From: Sedimenticola sp.
GTDB taxonomy: Bacteria > Pseudomonadota > Gammaproteobacteria > Chromatiales > Chromatiaceae
Assembly (NCBI GenBank): GCA_026985055.1
Contig: JALSQZ010000199.1
Coordinates: forward strand, 48,909 to 112,908
Direction of reading: 5' to 3'
DNA: 64,000 bases
A program made the translations under genes and the position numbers. The notes beneath the pieces were generated by a model. The model had not been told where the DNA came from and did no database searches. It saw only the letters and a program-made list of their open reading frames with translations. Of this stretch, positions 39,532 to 50,916 are shown piece after piece; positions within the stretch are counted from its first letter, which is position 1, and the number at the start of each line of letters is the position of its first letter.

Positions 39532-40374
39532 TCAATGCGGCAAATACTTCAGGGGGTCCACGGGCTTTCCGTACCTTCGTATCTCGAAATACAGCAGGGG
39601 CGTACCCTGATGGGTAACTCCCATATCGGAGATATGCTGGCCACGGCTGACCCTGTCTCCTTCCTTGACCCGCAATTTGCTGTTATGACCGTAGGCGCTC
39701 AAATATTTATTGTTGTGTTTGATGATAATAAGCTGCCCATAGCCAATCAGTCCACTCCCGACATAGACCACCTGTCCCGATTCCGCAGCCACAATCTTCT
39801 GCCCTCTCCGACCGCCGATGCGAATACCACCTTTTGCCGCATCGTTGGAAGCAAAGCGTGACAGAATACGGCCCCTTGCCGGCCAGCGCCAGTGCAGCGA
39901 ACCCGCAGTGACATTTTTCGGCGGTTTCTTGTGCGTCTGGGCTGCAAGCGGCGGCCTGGAAGCCGGTTTTACGACGGGTTTTGTGCCGGCGGGTTTTCCT
40001 GCTTTTTCCTGAGGATGCGGTTTTTGGCCGGCATCCCGTTTTACCGGAGCAGGCTTATTATGAATCTTCGGCGGCGAAAGGCGGATTTTCTGCCCTGGAT
40101 ATATGGTATATGGGCTTTTGAGTCCATTCCAGCGGGCAAGCGTGTGGTAGTCCAGGCCTGCTCGCCAGGCAATGGAGTACAGGCTGTCTCCCTTTCGTAC
40201 CCGATAATAACCACCTGGCTTCCTCGCAGGATGTTTCTTTGGGGCGGCCGCCCGGGACTTCTTCGCCGACACCGTATGGGTAGCACAGCCTTGCAGGAAC
40301 AACGGCAACAGAGACAGCACAAGAACAGCGCAAAGAAGCTGCGTGGGCGGACGGGTGAGGGATAGACCGATCAC
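39532..40374 (-). CDS. nlpD: NlpD-like LysM/M23 lipoprotein
   Basis: Lipobox LQGC, LysM YRVRKGDSLYSIAWRAGLDYHTLARWNGL, M23 domain. Confidence 0.92.
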   Translation of the reverse strand: MIGLSLTRPPTQLLCAVLVLSLLPLFLQGCATHTVSAKKSRAAAPKKHPARKPGGYYRVRKGDSLYSIAWRAGLDYHTLARWNGLKSPYTIYPGQKIRLSPPKIHNKPAPVKRDAGQKPHPQEKAGKPAGTKPVVKPASRPPLAAQTHKKPPKNVTAGSLHWRWPARGRILSRFASNDAAKGGIRIGGRRGQKIVAAESGQVVYVGSGLIGYGQLIIIKHNNKYLSAYGHNSKLRVKEGDRVSRGQHISDMGVTHQGTPLLYFEIRRYGKPVDPLKYLPH

Positions 40375-40414
40375 ATCATCTCTCCATGATCCGGAGCTTG
40401 TCTGCTGCCTGTAT

Positions 40415-40996
40415 TCATTGCATTTTCACCACGAGTAGCACCACGAATATGACCGCCACAGTACTCCAGCCAATCAGATCCATGTACTTGTGCAGTTTGT
40501 CTTCCATGGGCTTTCCGCCCAATGCCATGAGTGCCGCGACAAGAAAAAAACGCCCGCCCCGACCAATCAGTGAAGCCAGAACAAAAGGCACAAAACTCAT
40601 GGATATCACTCCGGCGGTAATCGTGAACACCTTGTAGGGAATGGGAGAAAAACCGGCGACGAAAATCGCCCAGAATCCCCATGCATCAAACCAGTCACGG
40701 ACTTGAAGATATTTTTCATGGTATCCAAAATCGTGCAACAGAGGCTCGATAAAATCAAAAGCCCAAAGGCCAATGAAATAACCGGCAACCCCCCCTGCGA
40801 CAGAAGCCAGTGTAGTGATCAGGGCAAAAAACCAGGCCTTGTCAGGACGGGCCAGACTCATGGGGGCCAGCATCACATCCGGTGGAACCGGAAAAAACGA
40901 GGATTCGGCAAAGCTCAAGCCTCCCAGATACCAGGGAGCCTTGGGATGCCTGGCCCAGTGCATGGCCCGGGCATACAGGGAGGAAAAAAACTTCAA
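40415..40996 (-). CDS. DedA/YqaA-family membrane protein
   Basis: GGLSFAESSFFPVPPDVMLAPMSLARP. Confidence 0.9.
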   Translation of the reverse strand: MKFFSSLYARAMHWARHPKAPWYLGGLSFAESSFFPVPPDVMLAPMSLARPDKAWFFALITTLASVAGGVAGYFIGLWAFDFIEPLLHDFGYHEKYLQVRDWFDAWGFWAIFVAGFSPIPYKVFTITAGVISMSFVPFVLASLIGRGGRFFLVAALMALGGKPMEDKLHKYMDLIGWSTVAVIFVVLLVVKMQ

Positions 40997-41658
40997 GCTT
41001 CCGTCCCCCCGAGCAGGGGTACGAATTTCACCGGCTCCAGCATTTCCGTGTCGTATCCTTTATGGGTGCGCACCACTTTTACCAGGGCCTGGGCATTTCC
41101 CTGACCAACAGGAATGATCATGCGCCCCCCCGGTTTGAGCTGATCCACCAGCGCTCTGGGAATTCCTTCCGGGGCAGCAGTGACGATGATGCCATCGAAA
41201 GGCGAAAACTCCGGCAACCCCATGCCTCCATCGGAATGCTTGGGATGAATGTTGCGCAATTTGAGCAGACGAAACCGCTCCCGAGCCTGTTCCAGCAATG
41301 TAGCGATTCGTTCCACTGTATAGATACGTCGCACCAGCGGGGCCAGAACCGCGGTCTGATACCCGGAGCCTGTTCCCACTTCCAGCACCTTGTCCAAACG
41401 ATCTCCTTCCAGCAGGGCTTCCGTCATGCGGGCGACAATATAGGGCTGGGATATGGTTTGCGCACGACCTATGGGCAGGGCGGTATTTTCATAGGCTCGA
41501 CTGGCCAGTGCTTCATCGACAAAGATATGCCTGGGGATGCTGGCCATGACCTGCAACACCCGCTCATCCCGTATGCCCTCGTCCCGCAGCTGCCGCACCA
41601 GACGCTCCCGGGTGCGCTCCGATGTCATGCCTTGTCCATTCTGTGCAAAACCGATCAC
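40993..41658 (-). CDS. pcm: Protein-L-isoaspartate O-methyltransferase
   Basis: VLEVGTGSGYQTAVLAPLV; start may be 41628. Confidence 0.94.
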   Translation of the reverse strand: MIGFAQNGQGMTSERTRERLVRQLRDEGIRDERVLQVMASIPRHIFVDEALASRAYENTALPIGRAQTISQPYIVARMTEALLEGDRLDKVLEVGTGSGYQTAVLAPLVRRIYTVERIATLLEQARERFRLLKLRNIHPKHSDGGMGLPEFSPFDGIIVTAAPEGIPRALVDQLKPGGRMIIPVGQGNAQALVKVVRTHKGYDTEMLEPVKFVPLLGGTEA

Positions 41659-41662
41659 GCGT

Positions 41663-42406
41663 TCAGTTCTCCAGCCAGTCTTTCAGGGAAGCCATGGCCT
41701 GGTGACGAGTCAGATCCACATGCAAGGGTGTAATGCTCACATATCCATTGCGCAAGGCGTGGAAATCCGTACCCGGCCCGGCATCCTGTTCCGGTCCCGC
41801 AGGCCCTACCCAATAGATCGGGCGTCCCCGGGGATCCAGTTCACGTACCACGGGTTCAGCCTTGTGGCGATGCCCCAGACGGGTAATCTGAATTCCCTTC
41901 ACCTGCTCCATGGGAAGATCCGGAACATTCACATTGAGAATGGCTTCTGCGGACAGGGGATGATTTTGCAGGCGCCGAACCAACTGCAAGGCAATGCCTG
42001 CGCCGGTTTCAAAATGGCGCGGCGCATGCGAGGACATGGACACGGCCATGGCCGGATAGCCGAGAAAACGCCCTTCGGTCGCGGCCGCCACGGTACCGGA
42101 ATAGATCACATCGTCTCCCATGTTCGCCCCTGCGTTGATACCGGCAACCACCATGTCCGGTTCTTCGTCAAGCAAGCCGGTTATGGCCAGATGCACACAG
42201 TCCGTGGGGGTGCCTTCCACACGGATAAAGCCGTTGTCTGCATTGTGGGCGCGAATGGGCATTTCCAGGGTAAGCGAGTTGCTTGCGCCACTGCGATCAC
42301 GATCCGGCGCCACGACCACCACATCCGCCACGGTTTCCAGGGCAGCCGCCAGGATTTTCAGGCCCGGAGCCTGATAACCGTCATCATTGCTCAACAATAT
42401 CCGCAT
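41663..42406 (-). CDS. surE: 5'-nucleotidase SurE
   Basis: [23 protein letters not shown]. Confidence 0.96.
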   Translation of the reverse strand: MRILLSNDDGYQAPGLKILAAALETVADVVVVAPDRDRSGASNSLTLEMPIRAHNADNGFIRVEGTPTDCVHLAITGLLDEEPDMVVAGINAGANMGDDVIYSGTVAAATEGRFLGYPAMAVSMSSHAPRHFETGAGIALQLVRRLQNHPLSAEAILNVNVPDLPMEQVKGIQITRLGHRHKAEPVVRELDPRGRPIYWVGPAGPEQDAGPGTDFHALRNGYVSITPLHVDLTRHQAMASLKDWLEN

Positions 42407-42499
42407 CGCGCAATTTTAACCGAAAGCGGCTTGCGCCACACAGCCGAATACCTGTCCGCGAATGATGGTTCGAAGATGCAGCCCGGGTATAATGCCTTT

Positions 42500-43045
42500 A
42501 TGAGTTCCAGCGACAACAGCGGCAACGATGATTTCAGCGCATTCCGCGAGGCCATGCAGGACGTCATTCCCCTGAAGCATGACAAGGCATCGCCCTGGAA
42601 GCGACGAAAACACCCCCTTCCCCGGGCACATCCGGATGATGAACAACTGGGAGATGAGCTGGCCGACACTTCGGAAGGTGCCCCTGATTTTCTGGAATTC
42701 CGGCGTCCGGGAATCCAGCATCGTCTCTGGTCAGATCTGCAGCGGGGGGTGTTGCAGCCAGAGGCCACCCTGGATATGCACGGCATGCGTGTACGCGATG
42801 CCCGTCAGGCGCTTGCACTGTTCCTCAAGCAGAGCCTGGCGGCGCGGCGGCGCTGCGTGCGCATCATACATGGCAAGGGCCGTGGTTCTTCGCGACAACC
42901 CGTGCTGAAACAACGCGTCAACCAGTGGCTTCCTCAACGGAAAGAAGTACTGGCATTCTGCTCCGCCCCAAGCTGGGATGGAGGCAGCGGTGCAACCTAT
43001 GTACTCCTTTCCCGCAAATGGGGAACAACGGAAAACACCTCCTGA
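42500..43045 (+). CDS. Smr-domain protein
   Basis: LDMHGMRVRDARQALALFL, RCVRIIHGKGRGS; upstream part of ORF 41537 is antisense to surE. Confidence 0.92.
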   Translation: MSSSDNSGNDDFSAFREAMQDVIPLKHDKASPWKRRKHPLPRAHPDDEQLGDELADTSEGAPDFLEFRRPGIQHRLWSDLQRGVLQPEATLDMHGMRVRDARQALALFLKQSLAARRRCVRIIHGKGRGSSRQPVLKQRVNQWLPQRKEVLAFCSAPSWDGGSGATYVLLSRKWGTTENTS

Positions 43046-43272
43046 CAACTCCCTGTAAAGCCTCTCCCTCACCCGCAAATTTCTCAGCCAATTACCTGAT
43101 AAATATCAGGAATTACCCAATTTATCCTTATTCCAGGCCTGTTTCTATATGCCCCGGACTATGTATTATTCTGTAGCAGTGAAAAAAGCAGGGGTAAAGC
43201 CCCCCTGAAAAAATCAGAAAAAGCGAATCCTACAGTTCGTTCAGTATCCGGTTCTTCAAAGGAGTCACAAAG

Positions 43273-43731
43273 TTGTTGGAAGAAAAAAAACAGATCATCA
43301 CCCGTCTGCGGGATGCCAAAAAGGCACATCGCCGCTGGGTAAGCAACGCACAGATTCTCATGCAGGGTGTACCTGTGAAAAACGACCAGATTCCCCTGAA
43401 TGAAACAGAATGCGGCTTTGGCCGCTGGTACTATGGTGAGGGACAGGCGCTACGCAAGTATGCCCTGTACAAGGCCATCGAACAGCCCCATACGGCTTTG
43501 CACAATACCTATCTGCAGATATTCAATCTGCTGTTCCGTGAACGAAAAGTATCTCTGTTCGGACGGCTGCTGGGGAAAAAAGCCGAGCCCAGTCAGGCGG
43601 AACTGGAAGAAGCAAAAAGGCTTTTTGTCCTGCTCAATGCCGAATCGCTGAAGATCACCAGTCTGCTCGACGAACTGGAGGAACTGATCATGGGCATGGA
43701 TGAAAAAGACTTCCGTCTGCTGTTTCACTAA
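43273..43731 (+). CDS. Stand-alone CZB (chemoreceptor zinc-binding) domain protein
   Basis: HRRWVSNAQ...ETECGFGRWYYGEG...HTALHNTYLQI; apparent TTG start. Confidence 0.82.
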   Translation: MLEEKKQIITRLRDAKKAHRRWVSNAQILMQGVPVKNDQIPLNETECGFGRWYYGEGQALRKYALYKAIEQPHTALHNTYLQIFNLLFRERKVSLFGRLLGKKAEPSQAELEEAKRLFVLLNAESLKITSLLDELEELIMGMDEKDFRLLFH

Positions 43732-43740
43732 GCAGGATGT

Positions 43741-44790
43741 TCATTCCGTAAAATTGATCAACTCACGCACCAATACGGTTGCATAACTGCCTGCGGGCAA
43801 GCCAAACTCCAGCTGCACCGTGGTGCCGAGGTGTTCCGCGCGCAAGGCATGCACCGACATGCGCAAGGCCCGGCGATCAGCTTCCAGTCCCAGGCGTTCC
43901 AGTCCCTTTATCCAGGCATCATGCCCGGCAAGCAACTGCTTTTCCAGATTGCCCGCAATGCCACGCGGTGCCAGGGAGCGTCCCGGTTTGCCGCACAAGG
44001 GGCCGGTAACATGCACCTCCAATGCCTGCAGACGTCCCTGCAAATGCTCATCCATCTCCGCCTGGAACTGCCCGCGCCCCCGGGCCAGCTGCAATACGTC
44101 TCCTTCCAGAAGAGCATTCCAGCTACCCTGTCTGACCCGCTCTGCCAACACCTGGTTGAACAGCCAGGAACGCGCCGCTGAAAGCCAGATGCTGCGTTTG
44201 TTCCGGCGAACTTTTTTCCGCTCCCCGGCGAACAGGGCTTGCGCATGTTGCAGATTGCCTCCATCGCGACCAAAACGCTGACTGCCGAAGTAATTGGGCG
44301 CGCCACCATTGGCCAGTTGCCCCAGGCGCTCATCCAGCAACACCGGGTCGCCCTGAAAATCACGGATGCGCAGACGGAACCGGTTTCCCCTGAGGGCGCC
44401 CCGGCGCAGCTTTCGATGATGACGTTGCGCATCCAGTACCTTGAGGTTGTCCCCTTCCAGGACTCGCCAGTCGGGATCTGCCTTTCCCGGCAAGTGGACA
44501 GAAAAAGTCTGGGTGACGAGGGCTCTGCGATCCTTGAGTCCGGCATAGCTCACATCCCGGCTACGCACCGCGGCAACACGGGCAATGTGTCCCGCCACTT
44601 CCACGGTATTGAGATTTCGCTTGCGGATTTTCAGAAAGACATGCTCCCCTTCCCCGGAAGGCTCAAGTCCAAGATCCTCGATGACTTCAAAATCTTCAGG
44701 GCAGGATCGCAGGATTCCACTGCCGGCTACACCCCCCCAGGCGCGGGGCAGATCTGCGACAGGATCACTCATGCAGCAAAACCACCGCAT
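43741..44790 (-). CDS. truD: tRNA pseudouridine(13) synthase
   Basis: [30 protein letters not shown]. Confidence 0.95.
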   Translation of the reverse strand: MRWFCCMSDPVADLPRAWGGVAGSGILRSCPEDFEVIEDLGLEPSGEGEHVFLKIRKRNLNTVEVAGHIARVAAVRSRDVSYAGLKDRRALVTQTFSVHLPGKADPDWRVLEGDNLKVLDAQRHHRKLRRGALRGNRFRLRIRDFQGDPVLLDERLGQLANGGAPNYFGSQRFGRDGGNLQHAQALFAGERKKVRRNKRSIWLSAARSWLFNQVLAERVRQGSWNALLEGDVLQLARGRGQFQAEMDEHLQGRLQALEVHVTGPLCGKPGRSLAPRGIAGNLEKQLLAGHDAWIKGLERLGLEADRRALRMSVHALRAEHLGTTVQLEFGLPAGSYATVLVRELINFTE

Positions 44791-45235
44791 GCGCGGCTAT
44801 GCCTTCTCCCCGTCCGGTGAAGCCCATTTTTTCCGTGGTAGTTGCCTTGATGTTCACCCGGGAAATATCCGTTTCGAGGTCTTGGGAAAGGCGTTCACGC
44901 ATGAGTGGAACATGTTTGCCAAGACGCGGCCGCTGGGCAATGACAGTAACGTCCACATTGCCGGTTGTCAGGCCCCGCTCCTTCAGTGACAGCACTACCT
45001 TGCGCAGCAACAGGCGGCTGTCCACATCCTTCCAGGCCGCGTCAGTATCAGGAAAATGACGCCCGATGTCCCCCAATCCCGCCGCTCCGAGCAAGGCGTC
45101 ACAAAGGGCGTGAATGAGTACGTCACCATCAGAATGAGCGATCAGCCCCTGCTCATGGGGAATACGGACGCCACCAAGAACCACATGGTCACCATGGCCA
45201 AAACGATGGGCATCATAACCGTGACCGATACGCAT
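44765..45235 (-). CDS. ispF: 2-C-methyl-D-erythritol 2,4-cyclodiphosphate synthase
   Basis: [65 protein letters not shown]. Confidence 0.97.
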   Translation of the reverse strand: MRIGHGYDAHRFGHGDHVVLGGVRIPHEQGLIAHSDGDVLIHALCDALLGAAGLGDIGRHFPDTDAAWKDVDSRLLLRKVVLSLKERGLTTGNVDVTVIAQRPRLGKHVPLMRERLSQDLETDISRVNIKATTTEKMGFTGRGEGIAAHAVVLLHE

Positions 45236-45239
45236 TTTA

Positions 45240-45440
45240 GAAACCTCTGATTAAATCTGAGCGAAGCAGATCGTGATTCAAAATGTTCCGATACAAGGCG
45301 CAAATCGCAGCTAATGCCCCAGGGCACTCTCTCTTGCGCAAGCGCAATTCACCTTGTGGCCCGCTATTGCGAAGATTTGCAACGCAGTAGCGGGGCATTT
45401 TGGACGCAAGATGCGAGTTCATGATTTAATTAGAGGTTCC
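45240..45440. mobile_element. MITE-like element of a second family, 201 bp, TTTA target duplication
   Basis: TIRs gaaacctctgattaaatc / gatttaattagaggttcc; TTTA at 45236-45239 and 45441-45444. Confidence 0.82.
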
Positions 45441-45441
45441 T

Positions 45442-46830
45442 TTACTTGCGCTTGGCATGTTTCATGAGACGCCGGCGCTTCTGCTGCTGCCGGGGGGTGA
45501 GTTTGTTGCGTCTTCCCTTGAAGGGGTTGTCACCGGTTCGAAATTCAATACGTACCGGTGTACCCCAAAGCCTGAAAGCCTTGCGGAAACGATTCATCAG
45601 ATAGCGCTGATAACTTGCGGGGACTGCATCCGTCTGGTTGCCGTGAATAACGATGATGGGCGGATTCTTGCCCCCCTGGTGCGCATAGCGCAGTTTGATG
45701 CGCCGTCCCCTGGTCATGGGCGGTTGATGCTCCATTACCGCCTGCTCCAGGATATTCGTAAGATCTGAAGTCTTGAGATCGGATACCGCAGCCCGGTAGG
45801 CAGCATCGACAGCTTTCATGAGATGCCCGACACCGGTTCCATGCAGGGCCGAGATGAACATTACTTCGGCAAAAGCCAGGAAGGGCAGCTTGCGTTCCAG
45901 TTCGGACTTGATGCGATCCCGCTCGTCACTCTGCAAACCGTCCCATTTGTTGATCACCACCACCAGTGCGCGACCGCTTTGCACGACATGCCCCGCCAGG
46001 GTGGCATCCTGCTCGGATATGCCTTGGTGGGCATCCAGCACCAGTAATACCACATTCGCCGCTTCCATGGCCTGCAGGGTCTTGATGATGCTGAATTTCT
46101 CGATTGCTTCGCTGATGCGCGCCCGACGCCGTACGCCTGCGGTGTCGATAAGCGTGTACTTCCTTCCCTGATGCTCGAAAGGCACATGAATGCTGTCCCG
46201 GGTGGTTCCCGGCTTGTCGAAAGCCACCAGGCGTTCTTCACCCAGCAGGCGGTTGATGAGGGTGGATTTGCCCACGTTGGGACGGCCGACCACGGCAATC
46301 TGCACCCCGCGCTGCCCGGTCTGGGGAGCATCTTCCGCTGGCGGGAAGGTTTCGAGAATCTGATTGATGAGTGGTTTTACGCCACGCCCGTGCGCGGCGG
46401 ATATGGCAACTGGCTCTCCCAGTCCCATGGCATGAAACTCGGCCGTTGCCACGTCCGGATCCAGTGACTCGGATTTGTTGGCCAGCACCGTGACCGGTTT
46501 GCCGGTCTTGCGCAATTCCGCCGCGATCTGCTCATCGGCTCCCGCCAGTCCATCCCGGGCATCCACCAGATAAAAGACATGATCGGCTTCCTCGATGGCC
46601 AGCCGCACCTGCTTGTCCATGAGCACTTCCACGCCTTCCTTTTCACCACTGATGCCACCAGTGTCCACCACCACATAGGGGCGATCACCAAGTTGCCCCA
46701 CACCATATTGACGATCCCTGGTCAGGCCCGATTGATCCGCCACCAGAGCATCCCGGCTGCGGGTAAGACGGTTGAAAAGCGTGGATTTTCCTACATTGGG
46801 ACGGCCCACCAGGGCAATGACCGGCAGCAT
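45442..46830 (-). CDS. der: GTPase Der
   Basis: Two [11 protein letters not shown]1 motifs. Confidence 0.97.
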   Translation of the reverse strand: MLPVIALVGRPNVGKSTLFNRLTRSRDALVADQSGLTRDRQYGVGQLGDRPYVVVDTGGISGEKEGVEVLMDKQVRLAIEEADHVFYLVDARDGLAGADEQIAAELRKTGKPVTVLANKSESLDPDVATAEFHAMGLGEPVAISAAHGRGVKPLINQILETFPPAEDAPQTGQRGVQIAVVGRPNVGKSTLINRLLGEERLVAFDKPGTTRDSIHVPFEHQGRKYTLIDTAGVRRRARISEAIEKFSIIKTLQAMEAANVVLLVLDAHQGISEQDATLAGHVVQSGRALVVVINKWDGLQSDERDRIKSELERKLPFLAFAEVMFISALHGTGVGHLMKAVDAAYRAAVSDLKTSDLTNILEQAVMEHQPPMTRGRRIKLRYAHQGGKNPPIIVIHGNQTDAVPASYQRYLMNRFRKAFRLWGTPVRIEFRTGDNPFKGRRNKLTPRQQQKRRRLMKHAKRK

Positions 46831-46833
46831 GAC

Positions 46834-48003
46834 CTACTCTTCCGGCAATCCCAGGGAAACCAGCCGGCCACCACTGGTAAGCACATACAGCACATCATCC
46901 ACCACCAGCGGCGCGGCAACGATGGCATCACCGACATCCATGCGCGCCGCCATGGAGCCGTCTGCGGAAGAGAGCCAATGCAGATAGCCTTCAAAGTCGC
47001 CGACGACGGTATAATCACCCTGAATGGCGGGGGCGGTAAGCCCACGGTTCTGCAGATCCTGCTGACGCCAACGGGCCGCACCGGAATCCGGATCCAGAGA
47101 CCAGACATGCCCCTTGGCATCGGTAACCGCCAGTTGCTGCCAGTTGACCGCCATATCGGTGTACACGGACATCTTGCGTTTCCAGAATATGTTGCCGCTG
47201 CCTTCCCCCATGGCAGCTACATCTCCCTGATAGGCGGCGCCGTACACGGTGCCACTGTAGACCAGAGGATCGGCATCGACATCCACCATGCGTTCCAGGT
47301 CGGAACGGCCGCTGGGCACGGTGATATGCCGCTCCCACTCCACCAGACCGCTGTCCAGTGCCAAGGCCACCATCTTGCCGCCGGCCAGTCCGCAATACAC
47401 TGTACCCCCACTGATCACCGGACTGCTGCTACCACGCAGGGTAAGCACCGGCACCTTGTGATCGTAGAGCCAGAGCTGCTCACCGCTGAGGCTGTTCAGG
47501 CCGAAAAGCTTGCCGTCAGCGGTGTGTACCACGACTACGTCGTCAGCTACCGCCGGCGCGGCCAGAATTTCACTGCTCAGATCCTTGCGCCAGCGTTCTT
47601 CTCCTGTCTCGACGGAAAAAGCAACTACCTGGGCTTCGCGGGTGCCAACAACCACCAGTCCGCCGCCAACACCGGGCCCGGCAGAAGCGGGCAGTCCGGT
47701 TTCCCGCTTCCAGGAAACGGCGCCTGTTTCCGCATCCAGTGCGTACAGATCACCTTCCGCGCTGATGGCATAGAGCACCCCGTCCTGCATAACCGGCGCC
47801 AGACGGCTGAAGGCCGTGCCTGTATCACCGATATCCAGGCTCCAGCGCCGCTGCGGTTTTACCACAGGCGTAAAATCAACCAGATCGGCAGGCTCCAGCG
47901 AGGGGTCATCGTCACCAAACCAGGTTGTGGGATCCGCCATGGTGCCACAACCGGCAAGCGTCCATGCCAGCAGAGGCAACAACAGCCAGCGCATCTTGCT
48001 CAT
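46834..48003 (-). CDS. bamB: Outer membrane assembly lipoprotein BamB
   Basis: Lipobox LAGC; repeated PQQ-type beta-propeller units; next to der. Confidence 0.95.
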   Translation of the reverse strand: MSKMRWLLLPLLAWTLAGCGTMADPTTWFGDDDPSLEPADLVDFTPVVKPQRRWSLDIGDTGTAFSRLAPVMQDGVLYAISAEGDLYALDAETGAVSWKRETGLPASAGPGVGGGLVVVGTREAQVVAFSVETGEERWRKDLSSEILAAPAVADDVVVVHTADGKLFGLNSLSGEQLWLYDHKVPVLTLRGSSSPVISGGTVYCGLAGGKMVALALDSGLVEWERHITVPSGRSDLERMVDVDADPLVYSGTVYGAAYQGDVAAMGEGSGNIFWKRKMSVYTDMAVNWQQLAVTDAKGHVWSLDPDSGAARWRQQDLQNRGLTAPAIQGDYTVVGDFEGYLHWLSSADGSMAARMDVGDAIVAAPLVVDDVLYVLTSGGRLVSLGLPEE

Positions 48004-48639
48004 TCAGCCACCCAGTTCCTGAAGTTTCATGCGCACCAGGCCTGGATTGCTCACGCCCTTTTCCAGCGCCCTGGAAAAATCATCCCGGGCACCTTCCCGA
48101 TCACCACGAGCCAATTTCACTTCGCCGCGGATACTGAGAAATTCGCCTTGCCAGGAATCGTCTGCGGGGTCAGCAACCAGGGCAGAAGCCTCATTCAGCG
48201 CATTCATGTCCAGCATCAGGCGCGCCAAACGCACTTTTGCCAGTTTGCTGATGGCTTCATCTCCCGATTCATCCATAACCCATTGCAAACGCAACCTGGC
48301 CTTGTCTTTGTCACCCGCCTCGAACTGCAGCCGGGCCAGTTCCAGCGCAGTGAACAGCGCATAAGTGGTACCTCGGTATTCATTGATCAGGGCATCACCA
48401 CGCTGTACGGCGGTTTCCAGATCACCCCCACGCGCCGCTTGAGCAAAACCCTCATAGGTGGCGGAGGCATTTTCCGCCTGCACCCGCTGGTACTCCAGCC
48501 AGCCTTTGCCGCCACCGACCACGGCCAGGCCCAGGACAATGCCGCCAATGGCCCATTTGCCGTTTTCCTTCCACCATTTCTTGATGGCTTCGACCTGCTC
48601 TTCTTCCGTCTGATAGGTACTCACTCGATCATTCTCCAA
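48004..48639 (-). CDS. yfgM: YfgM-like TPR membrane protein
   Basis: [33 protein letters not shown]. Confidence 0.92.
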   Translation of the reverse strand: MENDRVSTYQTEEEQVEAIKKWWKENGKWAIGGIVLGLAVVGGGKGWLEYQRVQAENASATYEGFAQAARGGDLETAVQRGDALINEYRGTTYALFTALELARLQFEAGDKDKARLRLQWVMDESGDEAISKLAKVRLARLMLDMNALNEASALVADPADDSWQGEFLSIRGEVKLARGDREGARDDFSRALEKGVSNPGLVRMKLQELGG

Positions 48640-49903
48640 TCATGTCTTTCAGATAATTCGCCAGCTCGTCATGGCTCAGGGAAATCTGTTCCCGTTGCTC
48701 GCGCAGCCATTTGATGCCTGCCTGCTGCCTGCTCAATTCTTCTTCGCCCAGAATCAGCGCCAGGCGCGCGCCGCTCCGGTCTGCTCTTCTGAACTGGGAT
48801 TTGAAACTGCCACCGCCACAGTTTACCTGCAATCTCAGACCGGGCAAGGCGTTACGCAGACCCTCGGCCAGAACCAGGCCCGGAGTTTGTACGCCTTCAC
48901 CGACCAGCACCAGGTAAACATGGGGATCATTGTCAGCACTATTGAAACCCAATTCCTCAAGTACCGCCACGACCCGATCCACGCCCATGCCAAAACCCAC
49001 AGCAGGAGCAGGTCTGCCGCCCAGTTGTTCCACCAGCCCGTCGTAGCGGCCACCGGCACATACGGTTCCCTGAGCGCCAAGGAGATTGGTCACCCATTCG
49101 AATACCGTGCGCGAATAGTAATCCAGCCCACGCACCAGGCGCGTGTTAACCACATAATCTATGCCAGCAGCATCCAGACCGGCGGTAATCACGTCAAAAT
49201 GCGCCCGGGACACCTCACCCAGATCATCCATGAGGGATGGCGCCGCAGCAATGAGTTCCGCCATGTCCGGATTCTTGGAATCCAGCACCCGCAGGGGATT
49301 GGTTTCCAGACGACGCAGGCTGTCTTCGTCCAGCTCGTCCCTGTGTGCCTGCAGGTAATCCACCAGACGAACCCGGTAGGCCTTGCGTTCTTCCGGCGTT
49401 CCCAAAGTATTGATCTGCAACTCCAGGCCGGAAATCCCCAGCTCCTTCCACAAGCGGGCGGTCAGAAGGATAACTTCCAGATCGATATCCGGCCCTTCCA
49501 TGCCATAGGCTTCCAGTCCGAGCTGGCGAAACTGGCGATAGCGACCTTTCTGCGGACGCTCGTGGCGGAACATGGCGCCCTGATACCAAAGACGCTGCAC
49601 CTGATTGTGCAACAGACCGTGCTCCATGCAGGCGCGCACACAACCTGCCGTACCTTCAGGACGCAGGGTCAGGGAATCTCCATTCCTGTCCTCGAAGGTG
49701 TACATCTCTTTTTCCACGATATCCGTGACTTCTCCGATGGAGCGCTTGAAAAGCTCTGTCATCTCCAGCACGGGAGTACGGATCTCGCGGTAGGCATAGG
49801 ACTGAAAAACCCGGCGTGCGGTGTTTTCCACGAACTGCCACAAAGGGGTCTGCTCGGGGAGTATGTCTCTCATTCCCCGTACTGCCTGAAGCTTCTTGGC
49901 CAT
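48629..49903 (-). CDS. hisS: Histidyl-tRNA synthetase
   Basis: [31 protein letters not shown]. Confidence 0.97.
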   Translation of the reverse strand: MAKKLQAVRGMRDILPEQTPLWQFVENTARRVFQSYAYREIRTPVLEMTELFKRSIGEVTDIVEKEMYTFEDRNGDSLTLRPEGTAGCVRACMEHGLLHNQVQRLWYQGAMFRHERPQKGRYRQFRQLGLEAYGMEGPDIDLEVILLTARLWKELGISGLELQINTLGTPEERKAYRVRLVDYLQAHRDELDEDSLRRLETNPLRVLDSKNPDMAELIAAAPSLMDDLGEVSRAHFDVITAGLDAAGIDYVVNTRLVRGLDYYSRTVFEWVTNLLGAQGTVCAGGRYDGLVEQLGGRPAPAVGFGMGVDRVVAVLEELGFNSADNDPHVYLVLVGEGVQTPGLVLAEGLRNALPGLRLQVNCGGGSFKSQFRRADRSGARLALILGEEELSRQQAGIKWLREQREQISLSHDELANYLKDMIGE

Positions 49904-50908
49904 TTATTCTGCTTTTGGGTTCAAGGTTAGTTTTGCGACATTGCCTCGCGTGTGCGGGGTCAGGTCATAAGGTTTACCATTTATCAGGACGTCCACGTTG
50001 CGCGCATTCCCCAGTACCATTCTGTATGGAGCTTCGCCTCCCAACTCGATTTCCTCACCGGCCTTGCGCTTGCCCACGATCTTGAAACTCCGGTTGGCTC
50101 CACGCACATCTATCCAACAATCCCCTTTGAAGGACAGAACAACCCTCGGTGAAAGGATTTCAGCCGGCACCGGTTCCGGCTCCGTTTCTGCCGTGGCATG
50201 CTCTGTCTCCTGTACAGCGGTTTCCGGCCCGGCGGGGGTATTTTCCTCCCTTGCGCTTGCTTGCACCTGACCGTCCTGTGCTGGCGGCTCCACTGCAGGC
50301 GCATTCACCGACTGTCCGGCAATGATCGTAGCAGCCACGTCCGGCTGCGCTTCTGTATCGTTTCCGACATCCGCCTCCGCCATGGAAGCATCCTGTTTGA
50401 ATACAGGAGCCGCAGTTTCTGCGACCGACGCATCATCTTTGGCAACAACCGGCACTTCCTTGTCCAGATTGGATTTCCACCAGAGGCCAAAAGTCGTGAC
50501 CAGGGCAATAACCACCAGCCAGCTCACCAGCCGCACCAGTCCGTGACTGCTGCGAATCTCCTTTTTCACGCCCTGCGCGACGGCAGGCGGCGCTGAGCAG
50601 TCTTCCCCTTCCGGGCAACGCTTTTCAAAATCAGACAGCACCACCTCTTCCGGCACATTCACCAGACGGGCATAATTCCGGTAATAGCCACGCACGAAAA
50701 CCCGTGCCGGCAGAACATCATAATTTTCCTCTTCCAGAGCCTGCACCATGACCTTGCTCAGGTGCAATTGCTGGGCAAGGGAGGCAACTTCCATGCCCAG
50801 TGCTTCCCGCGCCTGGCGCAGCCGGCTACCCGGAGAAGGCGCTGCCGTTGCCGTCTTTCTGCTTTTGCCTCCCATATTCTGACGCTTCTGGTTTCTCACA
50901 CTTGCCAT
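49904..50908 (-). CDS. rodZ: RodZ-like HTH/DUF4115 protein
   Basis: LRQAREALGMEVASLAQQLHLSKVMVQALEEENYDVLPARVFVRGYYRNYARL. Confidence 0.92.
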   Translation of the reverse strand: MASVRNQKRQNMGGKSRKTATAAPSPGSRLRQAREALGMEVASLAQQLHLSKVMVQALEEENYDVLPARVFVRGYYRNYARLVNVPEEVVLSDFEKRCPEGEDCSAPPAVAQGVKKEIRSSHGLVRLVSWLVVIALVTTFGLWWKSNLDKEVPVVAKDDASVAETAAPVFKQDASMAEADVGNDTEAQPDVAATIIAGQSVNAPAVEPPAQDGQVQASAREENTPAGPETAVQETEHATAETEPEPVPAEILSPRVVLSFKGDCWIDVRGANRSFKIVGKRKAGEEIELGGEAPYRMVLGNARNVDVLINGKPYDLTPHTRGNVAKLTLNPKAE

Positions 50909-50916
50909 GACAATGC

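Noticed and set aside
46579-48714. 711-aa plus-strand ORF
   Set aside because: Antisense to der, bamB and yfgM, which are unmistakable; the translation is low-complexity His/Gln/Arg-rich shadow sequence typical of GC-rich antisense frames.
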